Assembly (NCBI RefSeq): GCF_008370045.1
Contig: NZ_VOBN01000003.1
Coordinates: forward strand, 248,001-312,000
DNA from: Pseudomonas sp. ANT_J12
GTDB lineage: Bacteria > Pseudomonadota > Gammaproteobacteria > Pseudomonadales > Pseudomonadaceae
DNA: 64,000 nucleotides
Direction of reading: 5' to 3'
Of this stretch, positions 26,881-38,837 are shown in pieces. Every line of letters starts with the position of its first letter. Position 1 is the first letter of the stretch. A program made the translations under genes and the position numbers. The notes under the pieces were generated by a model that ran no database searches, had not been told where the DNA came from, and saw nothing but the letters and a program-made list of their open reading frames with translations.

Positions 26881-27120
26881 ATGGATTCACCGACCCACGA
26901 CTTGAAAGGTTTGTTCGACCAGCTCGGCCTGGACTCCAGCGAAAAGGCCATCGACGACTTCATCGCCAGCCACTCACCGCTTCCCGACGACAAGAAACTG
27001 ATTGACGCCGAGTTCTGGACCCCGCAACAAGCCGGGTTCCTGAAAGAACAACTGCGTGAAGACGCGGATTGGGCGCGGGTGGTGGATGATTTGAACTTGC
27101 GCATGCACCAGTTTCACTAG
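26881..27120 (+). CDS. DUF2789-family protein
   Basis: A 79-residue acidic, helical protein (MDSPTHDLKGLFDQLGLDSS, then AIDDFIASHSPLP, ending WARVVDDLNLRMHQF). This matches DUF2789, small proteins of unknown function in gamma-proteobacteria. AAGGAG ends six bases before the ATG at 26881; the ATG at 26875 directly abuts that site and is therefore unlikely. Confidence 0.8.
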   Translation: MDSPTHDLKGLFDQLGLDSSEKAIDDFIASHSPLPDDKKLIDAEFWTPQQAGFLKEQLREDADWARVVDDLNLRMHQFH

Positions 27121-27144
27121 CCCGCAAGTCTCGAGTTGCTTTCC

Positions 27145-27302
27145 TGTGGCAAGAGGGCTTGCCTGTGGCGAGGGGGTTTGCCCCCGTTGGGTCGCGAAGC
27201 GCCCCCCCTGCAATCTGTCAGTTAAACCGAGTTACCTGGATTAACGACTGCTTCGCAGCCGAACGGGGTGATGCGGCATTCCGACAAGCCCCCTCGCCAC
27301 AA
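27145..27302. repeat. REP cluster, TGTGGCGAGGGGG family
   Basis: TGTGGCAAGAGGGCTTGCC, then TGTGGCGAGGGGGTTTGCCC, mirrored at the end by AGCCCCCTCGCCACAA. The interior contains CTGCTTCGCAGCCGAACGGG, as in the copy at 1415-1540. It lies between the convergent DUF2789 and chemoreceptor genes. Confidence 0.85.
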
Positions 27303-27327
27303 ACGTCCTCCAGGCCACCACTATGAG

Positions 27328-28932
27328 TTAGCGCGGTTGTTCCGGTTTATAGCCCAACCGCAATCCACCCCAATGCCGGCCCTTGACCGTGATCGGCACC
27401 GACAAATCGTGCATCAACTCGCCGGTGTCGCGGGTGTAGGTCTGCAACAACACCGGTTGCTGATGGCTACCGCAACGAATACCCGTGCGATCGGCAAACT
27501 TGCGCTTGGTGCGGTTCTGCATGGCGTCAACCTGCGCATCCCCGGTCAATGGCTGGCTGAACACGGTGTTATGAGTCGGCACATAGCCCTGCTGCGTACA
27601 GGCGATGGCAAACACCAAGCCCTCATGCCGCGGTAGCAATGGCTCCTGGATCGGCGGCAGCACCTGATCGGTGTAACGGTCGAAACGGGTCTGGAACTTG
27701 GACGGGCTGGTGTTGGGAATCGCCTGGTAATTGCGATCGAACAGGTCGTCGAGGCTGACGCGGCCCTGATCGATATCCGCTTCGAAGCGCGCAGCAATCT
27801 GGCTCGCCCCTTCACGGGCCAGGTCATAAATCCGTTGGTGGTAGTCGTCCAGCCCGACTTCGGCCAGGCGTTCGCTAATGGTTTCGGCCTGGCCTTCCAT
27901 CTGCACGGCAGCCTGGGCCAGACGTTGGGTTTGCTGGTCACTGATCGCCAGGTCGCTGCGCATCTGCTCGATGGCATGGAACAGACTGTCCAGTTGCTCG
28001 CGGTTGGTTTCCGCGCCCCGGGCGATTTCTCCGACCTGATTTTCCACGCCGGCCGCCAGGCGGGCGATGTTTTCCAGATGCTGGCCGGTGTGTTCCACCT
28101 GTGCGACGCCAATGTCCAGGTCACTGGAAAGCTGGCGGATCTGTTCTACCACTTGCGCGGTGCGCTGGTGGATGTCGGCGACCATCTCCCCGACTTCACC
28201 CGTCGCCGTCGCCGTGCGCGCGGCCAGGCCACGAACTTCATCGGCCACCACCGCAAACCCGCGACCGTGTTCCCCGGCCCGGGCGGCTTCGATGGCGGCA
28301 TTGAGTGCCAACAGGTTGGTCTGGCTGGCGATGGATTGAATCACCATCGTGACCCGCTGAATATCGTCACTGCGCAAGCTCAAGGCTTCGATCAGCTCAC
28401 GGCTGTTACTGGCGCGCTGACTGAGCTGGTGCATGCGCGCAATCGACTCGATCAGTTCGGTGCGCCCGGCGGCACTGCTTTGATGGGCCTCGCTGGCCGC
28501 GCTCAAGGCTTCGCGGCTGAGGGTCGACGTTGCCTGCTCGGTGCTGATCATCACTTCGGCGTTGCTGACGATCCGCTTGGCCGCGTCGAGTTGCGATTGC
28601 ACCTTCTCTGCCAGTTGCTTGACCGAAAAGGCCACGCCCGCTGCAGACAGCGCGTTGTGACTGGTGGTGTAGGAAAGGTCGCGGGTCAGCTCGGCGATGG
28701 CGCTGGCGTTGTCCGCAGGGGTTGAATCGGGAATCGCGCGCGAGCGCAAGCGCGGCAACCAGACAATCAGCACGGCCACGGGCAGGCCGATATAAAGCGA
28801 GGCGCCGCCCAGGGACATGCCGCAGAGCAACAGCACCAGGGCGATGCTTTGCAAGGTCGGCGTCAACCAAAGGTTTTTTACCGCTGGCACGGGCGCAGGT
28901 ATTGCCCCAACCAGAGATCCGTCTCTCGTCAT
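27328..28932 (-). CDS. Methyl-accepting chemotaxis protein with C-terminal sensor
   Basis: A 534-residue protein. Two hydrophobic segments near the N-terminus ([20 protein letters not shown] and [14 protein letters not shown]) are followed directly by the signalling hairpin, with [20 protein letters not shown], then [18 protein letters not shown] at its tip. After it comes a domain of about 165 residues ([20 protein letters not shown] to GLRLGYKP) containing [10 protein letters not shown] and [20 protein letters not shown], like a Cache-type sensor. So the sensor is C-terminal and cytoplasmic, opposite to classic receptors. The ATG at 28932 was preferred over a GTG three codons earlier. The ligand is unknown. 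Confidence 0.88.
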   Translation of the reverse strand: MTRDGSLVGAIPAPVPAVKNLWLTPTLQSIALVLLLCGMSLGGASLYIGLPVAVLIVWLPRLRSRAIPDSTPADNASAIAELTRDLSYTTSHNALSAAGVAFSVKQLAEKVQSQLDAAKRIVSNAEVMISTEQATSTLSREALSAASEAHQSSAAGRTELIESIARMHQLSQRASNSRELIEALSLRSDDIQRVTMVIQSIASQTNLLALNAAIEAARAGEHGRGFAVVADEVRGLAARTATATGEVGEMVADIHQRTAQVVEQIRQLSSDLDIGVAQVEHTGQHLENIARLAAGVENQVGEIARGAETNREQLDSLFHAIEQMRSDLAISDQQTQRLAQAAVQMEGQAETISERLAEVGLDDYHQRIYDLAREGASQIAARFEADIDQGRVSLDDLFDRNYQAIPNTSPSKFQTRFDRYTDQVLPPIQEPLLPRHEGLVFAIACTQQGYVPTHNTVFSQPLTGDAQVDAMQNRTKRKFADRTGIRCGSHQQPVLLQTYTRDTGELMHDLSVPITVKGRHWGGLRLGYKPEQPR

Positions 28933-29066
28933 CTTCGTCACCCCATGCGTCTTCTATTTGTTGTGACTGCATTAAACGCCACTAATGAGCCATTATCTAT
29001 GGTCCGTTAGTCGTGGATCTTGCAGCAGGTCAATAGAAGTGCAGGGGTTTTGCGGACGGCAAAAAG

Positions 29067-29114
29067 CATCGCGGGCAAGCCTTGCTCCTACAGGAGCGAG
29101 GCTTGCCCGCGATG
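29067..29114. repeat. REP palindrome
   Basis: CATCGCGGGCAAGCCTTGCT then CCTACAGGAGCGAGGCTTGC and CCGCGATG form an almost perfect head-to-head pair with no spacer, 15 bases after the DksA-like stop codon. It probably acts as the 3' transcript boundary. Confidence 0.88.
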
Positions 29115-29128
29115 GGGGCGCTACGGAA

Positions 29129-29533
29129 TCAGGCCTGACGCTGGTGCTTGTCGATCTGTTCGTGACGCTCTTGAGCTTCGATGCAGTACTTGGTGGTCGG
29201 GCTGATCAGCAGGCGTTTGAGGCCGATGGCCTCGCCGCTGTCATCGCACCAGCCGAAGCTGTCTTCTTTGATGCGTTCCAGAGCTTGTTCCAACTGAGGC
29301 AGCATGCGCTGGTCGCGATCGATCGCATTGACCAGCCAGGTGCGCTCTTCTTCAACGGAAGCCGCGTCGGCCGGGTCAGCCGGGGTGTCCAGGCTTTCGA
29401 TGGCGATGCGGTTCTGCTCGATGCGCTCGTGGGTTTCGACTTTCATGTTCTGCAACAGCTCGGAGAAAAAAGCATGTTGCTCGGCATTCATGTAGTCATC
29501 CGCCGGCATGGCCAGCAACTTGTCCTTTGTCAT
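29129..29533 (-). CDS. DksA/TraR-family protein with incomplete zinc finger
   Basis: A 134-residue protein. The coiled-coil part includes PADPADAASVEEERT, keeping the DxxD-A tip residues of DksA (here Asp53 and Asp56) that reach into the RNA polymerase secondary channel. The C-terminal finger has Cys96 and Cys117, but the partner cysteines are Ser99 and Ala120, so four-Cys zinc binding is lost. This resembles the zinc-independent DksA2 type and the DksA-like paralogues of Pseudomonas. The start at 29533 gives family length; the frame to 29632 is an unlikely extension. It probably modulates transcription under stress. Confidence 0.88.
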   Translation of the reverse strand: MTKDKLLAMPADDYMNAEQHAFFSELLQNMKVETHERIEQNRIAIESLDTPADPADAASVEEERTWLVNAIDRDQRMLPQLEQALERIKEDSFGWCDDSGEAIGLKRLLISPTTKYCIEAQERHEQIDKHQRQA

Positions 29534-29860
29534 TGATATCTCTATAAAAAAACGTGCATTAAGGCGAATTAGGGAGCGTTGCGCCGAACCTCGTTCGTCC
29601 GTCGCAAAGGCGCCATTTATTCCAAGCGCCACCCGGCACTCAATTTACGAGGGGCGGCAGTCTAAGGCCGACTTGAGGCCTCAGCAACTGAAAAGACAGC
29701 GAATTTGTCCGACAACACCCGGAAAGTGCTCTATGGCAGTCGTTGTGGTGGTCATCGGAGTGCGTTTATAGCAAGAAATTCAGTCCAGCGGCTGTATATA
29801 GAAGACAAACGGCTGCGCCACGCGGGTCAGGCGTGGCGCATTTTGCGAGTTGTTTCGACT
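29534..29860. other. Intergenic region upstream of DksA-like gene
   Basis: About 327 bases with no convincing gene. An AT-rich stretch next to the DksA-like start (TATCTCTATAAAAAAACG) is its likely leader. The right end holds the hairpin listed at 29814-29840. The middle shows nothing recognisable. Confidence 0.6.
29814..29840. terminator. Strong hairpin after the inositol importer genes
   Basis: TGCGCCACGC, a 7-base loop, then GCGTGGCGCA: a perfect 10-bp stem, flanked by TTTT on the right. It lies about 20 bases beyond the stop of the minus-strand permease gene and is a likely end of the long inositol transcript. The T-run is better placed for plus-strand reading, so it may act in both directions. 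Confidence 0.65.
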
Positions 29861-30883
29861 TCAGCGCTTGAGTTTGCGCTTGTTGCGGTACTGGTCGATG
29901 ACCACCGCCACCACAATAATCAAGCCCTTGATGATGTCCTGGATATACGCATCGACCCCGACAAAGGTAAAGCCGCTGGCCATGACGCCGAGGATCAGCG
30001 CGCCGATCACAGTGCCGGTAATGCGCCCGACGCCACCGGCCAGGCTGGTGCCGCCGATCACGGCGGCGGCAATCGCATCCAGTTCATAGGACATGCCCAT
30101 CCCGGCCTGCCCGGTCGCGGCACGGGCCGAGGCCACCACGCCGGCCAGGCCTGCGAGCAACCCGGCGATGCTGTAGACGATCACAAGATGCCGTTTGACG
30201 TTGATCCCGGAGGTGCGCGCCGCCTGCATGTTGCCGCCGATGGCGTAGGTGTATTTGCCGTACTTGGTGTAGCGCAGGGCGATGTGGAAGATCACCGCCA
30301 CCACCAGGAAGATGATCACCGGCATCGCGCCGTGGCCGATGGCGGTGTAGGAATCGGACAGCATGCTCACCGGTTGGCCTTCGGTGTAGTAGCGCGCCAG
30401 ACCACGGGCCGAGACCATCATGCCGAGGGTGGCAATGAACGGCGGGATCCCGGTAACCGCAATGATGCTGCCGTTGATCGCCCCCGCCAGCAGCCCGACC
30501 CCGAGCCCGGCAATCACCGGGATCCACACGGGCAAGTCAGTCAGGGATGGAAACACCGCCCGGGCGAAATCCGAAGTCTGGGCCAGGCTGGCGGCAATCA
30601 TCGCCGACAGCGCCAGTACTGAACCCGAGGACAGGTCGATACCGGTGGTGATGATCACCTGGGTCACGCCGATGGCCAGCAAGCCAATGATCGACACTTG
30701 CAGGATCATCAGCACCAGGCGCTGGGAGTTCATCAGGAAGCTCTGGTCGCGCACGATCCAGCCAAACACCTCAAACACCAGGCCGATGCCGATCAGCACC
30801 AGGAAGATGCTCAACTCGGTCGGAAAGCGCCGACGACTCTTGGTCGGTGCCGTTGCTGGCTTGTTTTCCAGTATCGCGTTCAT
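29861..30883 (-). CDS. iatP: Inositol/ribose-type ABC permease
   Basis: A 340-residue inner-membrane permease of the RbsC class. It has VTQVIITTGIDLSSGSVLAL near residue 75, GIPPFIATLGMMVSARGLA in the middle and GGTSLAGGVGRITGTVIGAL near the end, all hallmarks of the family. It is the last gene of the importer set ibpA-iatA-iatP and sits in the inositol locus, so myo-inositol is the probable substrate (inference from context). The ATG at 30883 was preferred; a GTG two codons earlier is possible. Confidence 0.85.
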   Translation of the reverse strand: MNAILENKPATAPTKSRRRFPTELSIFLVLIGIGLVFEVFGWIVRDQSFLMNSQRLVLMILQVSIIGLLAIGVTQVIITTGIDLSSGSVLALSAMIAASLAQTSDFARAVFPSLTDLPVWIPVIAGLGVGLLAGAINGSIIAVTGIPPFIATLGMMVSARGLARYYTEGQPVSMLSDSYTAIGHGAMPVIIFLVVAVIFHIALRYTKYGKYTYAIGGNMQAARTSGINVKRHLVIVYSIAGLLAGLAGVVASARAATGQAGMGMSYELDAIAAAVIGGTSLAGGVGRITGTVIGALILGVMASGFTFVGVDAYIQDIIKGLIIVVAVVIDQYRNKRKLKR

Positions 30884-30940
30884 AACCACTCACCCTTCTA
30901 TCGCGTCGCCCGCGCTGACCGCAGCCAGCGCCGGCATCAA

Positions 30941-32509
30941 TTAGTGAACCGCGGACATACCCGAGGCCAATTGCATCACCCGTTCCTGGGTCGCTTCGCT
31001 GCGGTCGAGGGTGCCCATCAGGTCGCCCTCGTGCATGACCATCACCCGGTCGCTCATGCCGAGCACTTCCGGCAGCTCCGAGGAAATCATGATCACCGCC
31101 ATGCCTTCGCTGGCGAGGTAGGAGATCAGCCGATAGATTTCGGCCTTGGCGCCGACATCGATGCCACGGGTCGGCTCGTCGAGAATCAGGATCCGTGGAT
31201 TGGTCATCAGCCAGCGCGCGAGCAGGGCTTTCTGCTGGTTGCCGCCGGACAAGGTGTCGATGCACTGCTCAAGCGACGGGGTCTTGACCCGCAGCTTCTT
31301 GCACATGTCTTCGCACAGCACCCGCAGGGCTTTTTGCTGGATGAAACCGTGGCTGGCGTAATGCGGCAGCACGGCCATTTCCATGTTTTCCAGCACCGAC
31401 AGGCACGGGAACAGGCCACTGAGCTTGCGATCCTCGGTCAATAGCGCAAAGCCCTTCTCGATGGCCATGTGCGGATCGGTGATGCGCACCACCTGGCCAT
31501 CGAGGCGAATCTCGCCGCCGTCGCTGGGCGTGATGCCGAAAATCGCTTCGGCAACGTTGGTCCGCCCGGAGCCCATCAACCCGGCGAGCCCAAGGATCTC
31601 CCCGGCATGCAGGTCGAAGGACACGCCTTTGAAAATGCCGTCCAGTTTCAGGTCGCGCACCGACAGCAGCAGATCGCCAATCGGCTTCTCGCGCACTGGG
31701 AACAACTGGCTCAACTCGCGCCCGACCATCATCGAAATCAGGCTGTCGCCGTCCATGCTGTCGGCCCGTTGCAGGCCGATGTAGGCGCCGTCGCGGAACA
31801 CCGCCACTTCATCGGCGATGGCGAACACTTCGTTCATTTTATGGGTGATGTAGATGATGCCTTTGCCCTGGCTTTTCAGGTCGGCAATGATCGAGAACAG
31901 GTGCGCGACTTCCTTGTCGGTGATGGCCGAGGTCGGTTCGTCCATGATCAGGATGTCGGAGTCGTAGGACACGGCTTTGGCGATCTCGACCATCTGCCGT
32001 TCGGCGATGCTCAGGTTGCCGACCTGCTCTTCCGGATCGAGGTTGATGCGCAGACGTTCCAGCAGCGCGGCGGTGCAGCGGTGCATTTCCCGGTGATCGA
32101 CCATGTGCAGGCCATTGAGCTGCTCGCGGCCGATCCAGATGTTCTCGGCGATGCTCATGTGCGGCATCAGGTTGAGTTCCTGGTGGATCATCGCGATCCC
32201 GGCCTGGAGTGCCGCCAGCGGTGTTTCGAACACCACTTTCTGCCCGCGAAGGCGCAGTTCGCCGGCGTCCGGCTGGTAGATGCCGGCGATGATTTTCATC
32301 AGGGTCGATTTGCCCGCGCCGTTCTCGCCCATCAGGGCCAGTACCGAGCCGGGGCGCACCCGCAGCTGCACATCGGACAAGGCAATCACACCGGGAAAAC
32401 CCTTGCTGACGTTGATGATCTCCAGCAGGTACGGCTCATCGACAGGTGTTGCGGTTGGCTGGATCCCCGCCAACGGGGTGGCGCTCGAAGCAGTCGCTGA
32501 AGCGAACAT
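30941..32509 (-). CDS. iatA: Inositol/ribose-type ABC importer ATPase (double domain)
   Basis: A 522-residue protein with two ATPase domains, as in RbsA/MglA. The first has Walker [10 protein letters not shown], signature [14 protein letters not shown] and Walker [11 protein letters not shown]. The second has the degenerate loop LMGSGRTN, signature [15 protein letters not shown] and [18 protein letters not shown]. The start MFASATASS at 32509 was preferred over 32545 because GGAG lies upstream. Together with the adjacent binding protein and permease it drives sugar-alcohol uptake. Confidence 0.88.
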   Translation of the reverse strand: MFASATASSATPLAGIQPTATPVDEPYLLEIINVSKGFPGVIALSDVQLRVRPGSVLALMGENGAGKSTLMKIIAGIYQPDAGELRLRGQKVVFETPLAALQAGIAMIHQELNLMPHMSIAENIWIGREQLNGLHMVDHREMHRCTAALLERLRINLDPEEQVGNLSIAERQMVEIAKAVSYDSDILIMDEPTSAITDKEVAHLFSIIADLKSQGKGIIYITHKMNEVFAIADEVAVFRDGAYIGLQRADSMDGDSLISMMVGRELSQLFPVREKPIGDLLLSVRDLKLDGIFKGVSFDLHAGEILGLAGLMGSGRTNVAEAIFGITPSDGGEIRLDGQVVRITDPHMAIEKGFALLTEDRKLSGLFPCLSVLENMEMAVLPHYASHGFIQQKALRVLCEDMCKKLRVKTPSLEQCIDTLSGGNQQKALLARWLMTNPRILILDEPTRGIDVGAKAEIYRLISYLASEGMAVIMISSELPEVLGMSDRVMVMHEGDLMGTLDRSEATQERVMQLASGMSAVH

Positions 32510-32579
32510 GATCAGGTACTCCATCAGCAAGGTCGCGGTGGCCACCTTGCGTGCTTATTGTTGTTATTGAGCGGACGAG

Positions 32580-33506
32580 CTATTTGAAGGTGTCGACGTT
32601 TTGCGGGGTGATCAGGCGGTACGGCACCCAGACGTTCTGTTCCACGGGTTCGTTCTTGGCCATTTTCACGGCGGTGTCGATGGAACCGTCGGCTTGCCCC
32701 TTGGCGTCCTGGAACACCGAGACCGTCATGTTGCCTTTCTTGATCGCGTTCAGCCCGTCCGGCGTACCGTCGACCCCGGCGATCAGCACCGTGCCTTTGT
32801 CGACCCCGGCCTGATTCAGGGCCATCGCGGCGCCAATCGCCATTTCGTCGTTGTTGGCCACCACCGCGTCAAACTTGCGGCCCTGGGTCAGCCAGTCGTT
32901 AACCAGGGTCATGCCCTTGTCACGCAGCCAGATACCGGTTTGCTCTTGCTCGACCTTGATGTTCGGGTACTTGGCCAGCACCTCTTTGACGCCTTTGGTG
33001 CGGTTGGTGGTGGAATTGTTGGCCAGGTCGCCGAGCAGAATCACGATGTCACCCTTGCCGCCCATTTTGTCGGCCAGGTATTGCATCTGCATCTCGCCGG
33101 CCTCCATGTCATTGGACGCCACGGTGACCACGCCTTTGGGCAGTTTCAGGTCATCCGGGCGGCGGTTGACGTAGACCAGCGGAATGCCAGCCTTGACGGC
33201 GGCTTCGGTGATTTTTCGGGTGGCGGCGGTGTCCACCGGGTTGACCACGATGGCATCGACTTTCTGGCTGATGAAGCTTTCGACCTGGCTGAGCTGCTTG
33301 ACCACGTCGCTGCGGGCATCTTCGAATTGCAGCTGCACGCCGTCGGGGTAGGACTTGGCTTTCTTGTCCATGGATTCGCGCAGGTAGGTCAGCCAGGTGT
33401 CGTCGAACTGAGACATGCTCACGCCGATCTTCATATCGGCCAAAGCAGCGCCGCTGGTGAACATCAGGGAGAGAGCAAGGGCGGTGAAACGGATCTGGGT
33501 CTTCAT
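32580..33506 (-). CDS. ibpA: Periplasmic inositol/sugar-binding protein
   Basis: A 308-residue protein with a signal peptide (about residues 1-23, cut after ALA). The mature region shows the RbsB/IbpA type I fold: KIGVSMSQFDDTWLTYLRES, DAIVVNPVDTAATRKITEAA and VVANNDEMAIGAAMALNQAG. It is the first importer gene, preceded by about 145 bases that hold an AT-rich inverted motif also seen before iolC. Inositol is the expected ligand from its linkage to iol genes. Confidence 0.87.
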   Translation of the reverse strand: MKTQIRFTALALSLMFTSGAALADMKIGVSMSQFDDTWLTYLRESMDKKAKSYPDGVQLQFEDARSDVVKQLSQVESFISQKVDAIVVNPVDTAATRKITEAAVKAGIPLVYVNRRPDDLKLPKGVVTVASNDMEAGEMQMQYLADKMGGKGDIVILLGDLANNSTTNRTKGVKEVLAKYPNIKVEQEQTGIWLRDKGMTLVNDWLTQGRKFDAVVANNDEMAIGAAMALNQAGVDKGTVLIAGVDGTPDGLNAIKKGNMTVSVFQDAKGQADGSIDTAVKMAKNEPVEQNVWVPYRLITPQNVDTFK

Positions 33507-33615
33507 GAAAAGTCTTTCTCCACATTCTTGTTGGTTTTATGGATATGGCGTGACGATTTCAGTGAGCAGATAACAGTGAAACGTGGCGCGAGGCAGGTCG
33601 CTGGAAATGACTCTA

Positions 33616-33630
33616 TTGGAATATAATTTC
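33616..33630. promoter_or_regulatory. Candidate IolR site upstream of importer genes
   Basis: TTGGAATATAATTTC in the AT-rich leader of ibpA resembles TGGAATATTTTTTCCA in the iolR-iolC intergenic region. The common part is TGGAATATnnTTTC. RpiR-type regulators commonly bind AT-rich inverted repeats; assignment to IolR is an inference. Confidence 0.4.
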
Positions 33631-33652
33631 TATATCAACTCATTTTAGAATT

Positions 33653-34705
33653 TTATTCTGATTTTATTCCACGGTGGTCGAACGGGCTCAAATCCACCAC
33701 TTGCTGGCGCTCGGCACTCAAGCGTGCAGCGTCCAGAACACGGGTGGTCGCCAGTGCATCACGGGCCTCGACCGGCAGTGGGCCACCGCTCTGTAACGCG
33801 GTTTGTAGCTGTAAATAGAACTGGTTCCAGCAGCCACGTTCGGAGGGAACGCGCTCGCGCACCTCGCCTTGTTCGAACCAGCCCCAGTTCCGGTGTTCCT
33901 CGACGCCCCAGCGATCACCTTCGGATTTTGGTGAGAGCCCGGCCAGCGCCAGGGCCTCCTGCCCGTCCAGCCCATCGACGCTGTAGCAGCCCTGGGTGCC
34001 GGTGACTCGAAAGCGAGGGCCGGGGGTGTTTTGCAGGCAACTGCCGCCCAAGTGTGAAATCACACCGCTGGCGTGGGTCAGGGACATAAAGAAGCCGTTG
34101 TCGAAGGCCTGGCCTTTTTCCAGGTATTCCAATTCGGCGTAGACCTTGGTGACCGGGCCGAACAGCAACAACGCCTGATCCACCAAGTGGCTGCCGAGGT
34201 CGCGCAGGAAACCGCCGCCGCTGCCGTTGTTCACCGCGTGCGGCGAGTAGCGTTCGATCCGCGATTCGAAGCGAGTGACCTGCCCCAGCGCGCCGGACTC
34301 GATGAGTTTGCGCACCGTGAGGAAGTCCGAATCCCAACGCCGGTTCTGGTAGACGCTGAGCCGCACGCCCTGACGCTCGGCCATGGTGATCAGGGTTTGT
34401 GCCTGTTGCGCATCGGCGGCGAACGGTTTGTCGCTGACCACCGCCACGCCGTGCTCGATGCCATCGAGCACCAGCGCCGGGCGACCCTTGAGCGGCGTGG
34501 ACACCACCAGCACGTCGATCCCGGCTTCCACCAGTTGGCCGATGCTGTCGAAGGCCGGCACGTTGGGGTGTTCGGTGGCCAGCAACTGGCGGCGCTCCGG
34601 GGAACGGGTGACCACGCCCACGAACGTCGCGCCCGGCAGGCTGCTGAGCAGCGGAGCATGGAAAAACCGGCCGCCATGGCCGTAACCGACAAGTCCGATA
34701 CGCAT
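33653..34705 (-). CDS. Gfo/Idh/MocA-family oxidoreductase
   Basis: A 350-residue protein with N-terminal Rossmann motif GLVGYGHGGRFFHAPLL, then VVSDKPFAADAQQA (the DKP equivalent of the EKP motif) and GSGGGFLRDLGSHLVDQALL, where D and H match the catalytic pair of the family. It is NAD(P)-dependent and acts on sugars or cyclitols. It sits between the inositol importer and iolG, so it may convert another inositol isomer such as scyllo-inositol (an IolX/IolW-type role, inference). Confidence 0.85.
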   Translation of the reverse strand: MRIGLVGYGHGGRFFHAPLLSSLPGATFVGVVTRSPERRQLLATEHPNVPAFDSIGQLVEAGIDVLVVSTPLKGRPALVLDGIEHGVAVVSDKPFAADAQQAQTLITMAERQGVRLSVYQNRRWDSDFLTVRKLIESGALGQVTRFESRIERYSPHAVNNGSGGGFLRDLGSHLVDQALLLFGPVTKVYAELEYLEKGQAFDNGFFMSLTHASGVISHLGGSCLQNTPGPRFRVTGTQGCYSVDGLDGQEALALAGLSPKSEGDRWGVEEHRNWGWFEQGEVRERVPSERGCWNQFYLQLQTALQSGGPLPVEARDALATTRVLDAARLSAERQQVVDLSPFDHRGIKSE

Positions 34706-34721
34706 GATTCAACTCCTTCTT

Positions 34722-34827
34722 GATCGTTCCCACGCTCTGCGTGGGAATGCATCAATGGACGCTCTGCGTCCGCTTTGGGACGCGGAGCGTCCCGGGCTGC
34801 ATTCCCACGCGGAGCGTGGGAACGATC
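34722..34827. repeat. GATCGTTCCCACGC REP pair
   Basis: GATCGTTCCCACGCTCTGCG at the left, GACGCTCTGCGTC and GACGCGGAGCGTC inside, and ACGCGGAGCGTGGGAACGATC-type inverse at the right. It directly abuts the downstream side of the isomerase gene remnant (34830-34934). Confidence 0.87.
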
Positions 34828-34829
34828 GG

Positions 34830-34934
34830 TTACAGGGTAATGCGGTGGTCGTTAGCGGCAGAGTTCGCTTTCTTATCGACCATCTTGCCCAGGGACAGGC
34901 TGCGGTACATGTAGGGGTCTAATGCGATGCGCAT
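34830..34934 (-). pseudogene. Remnant of a sugar phosphate isomerase/epimerase gene
   Basis: A strong AAGGAG site (minus strand, near 34943-34948) is followed by an ATG and 34 codons. The first ~18 residues, MRIALDPYMYRSLSLGKM, match the start of TIM-barrel sugar phosphate isomerases found in Pseudomonas inositol loci (usually near 300 residues). The rest, KKANSAANDHRITL, does not, and a stop follows. REP palindromes flank it on both sides. Most of the gene has evidently been lost, perhaps by a deletion linked to the REPs. It could still be translated as a short peptide. The match is from memory of the family, not from a search. Confidence 0.55.
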
Positions 34935-34960
34935 ATGCTTGTTCTCCTTCACCTGACGCT

Positions 34961-34991
34961 GATCGTTCCCACGCTCTGCGTGGGAACGATC
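34961..34991. repeat. Perfect single GATCGTTCCCACG hairpin
   Basis: GATCGTTCCCACG, loop CTCTG, CGTGGGAACGATC: a perfect 13-bp stem. It is a minimal copy of the REP family at 8836, 34722 and 62236. It lies 5 bases after the iolG stop codon and just upstream of the isomerase remnant's ribosome site. Confidence 0.9.
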
Positions 34992-34996
34992 AGCGG

Positions 34997-37980
<2,984 letters not shown>

Positions 37981-37991
37981 GTGCGCCCCTT

Positions 37992-38814
37992 TCAGGCCAA
38001 AGATTTTTGCAGGTGGCTCATGCTCGCGCCGATCGCCTGTTCGATATCCGCCAGGCCATGCACGCTGTCGGCAAAGGGTTCGAACGACAGGTAGCCCTCG
38101 TAACCGCTGGCGAGCAACGTCTCGATCTGCGCCGCATTGCCGAGGATGTCGCCCTCGCCCACCAGCACCCGATGGCCGTCGCGGATGCTGTTGAGCGGCG
38201 CTTCGGCATCCTCGACCCCGGAGATATGCACCAGCCCGGTCAGTTCAGGGAAAAACGCCTGCTCGCTGGCGAGGTGATGGTGAAAGGTGTCGTGCACCAG
38301 CCGGAACACATCCAGCCCACCGATGGCCTTGATCGCGTCCACCGCCGGACGTTTACGTCGCAGCGAGCACTCTTCAAACCCCAGCGGTTCAATGAACCCG
38401 AGAATGCCGTGATCGCGCAGGATCGGCGCCAGTTCAGTCAACGCCGTACGCAAACCCGAAACCCGTTCGGCTTCATTGCGCGGATCGGCGCGATCATTCA
38501 ACGGGCACATCACCAGCCCCTGGGCACCGCAATCCCGGGCATACGCGGCAAGCTTCAAGGCCTGCACACGGCGTTCCTCATTCCACACATCAAACGGATA
38601 CAACGCGTTGATCGACAGCACGGTGATGCCTTTGGCCGTGCACAACTCACGCACCGTTTCAGGCGCGGTGCCGTCTTCGATTTCGACGCCTTTGAGGTCG
38701 TTGCGGATCTCGATGGCGTCGGCCTTGAGGGTCACCGCCAAGTCGATGAACGCCGGCAGGGACAAACGGGGGGGCGACCATACGGTTCAGGGCGAAACGC
38801 AGGGGCTTGCTCAT
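37992..38814 (-). pseudogene. iolI: Inosose isomerase-type TIM-barrel gene, frameshifted
   Basis: The true start appears to be the ATG at 38814, with CGGAG upstream, reading MSKPLRFALNRMVAP. That frame meets a seven-G run (38768-38774 on the plus strand) and then leaves the conserved frame and stops near 38670. From the run onward the next frame continues SLPAFIDLAVTLKADAIEIR to the end of a full IolI-like barrel (LVHDTFHHHLASEQ, HISGVED). With six Gs the protein would be an intact 273 residues. Either it is a real homopolymer frameshift or a sequencing error; a TTG at 38765 could also give a truncated product of 257 residues. Confidence 0.8.
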
Positions 38815-38837
38815 TATTGTTGTTCTCCGCAGGTGAA

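Noticed and set aside
33659..33670. TGATTTTATTCC as a second IolR half-site shared with 44401-44412
   Set aside because: It lies in the last codons of the oxidoreductase gene and could match by chance; only the better inverted motif at 33616 was kept.
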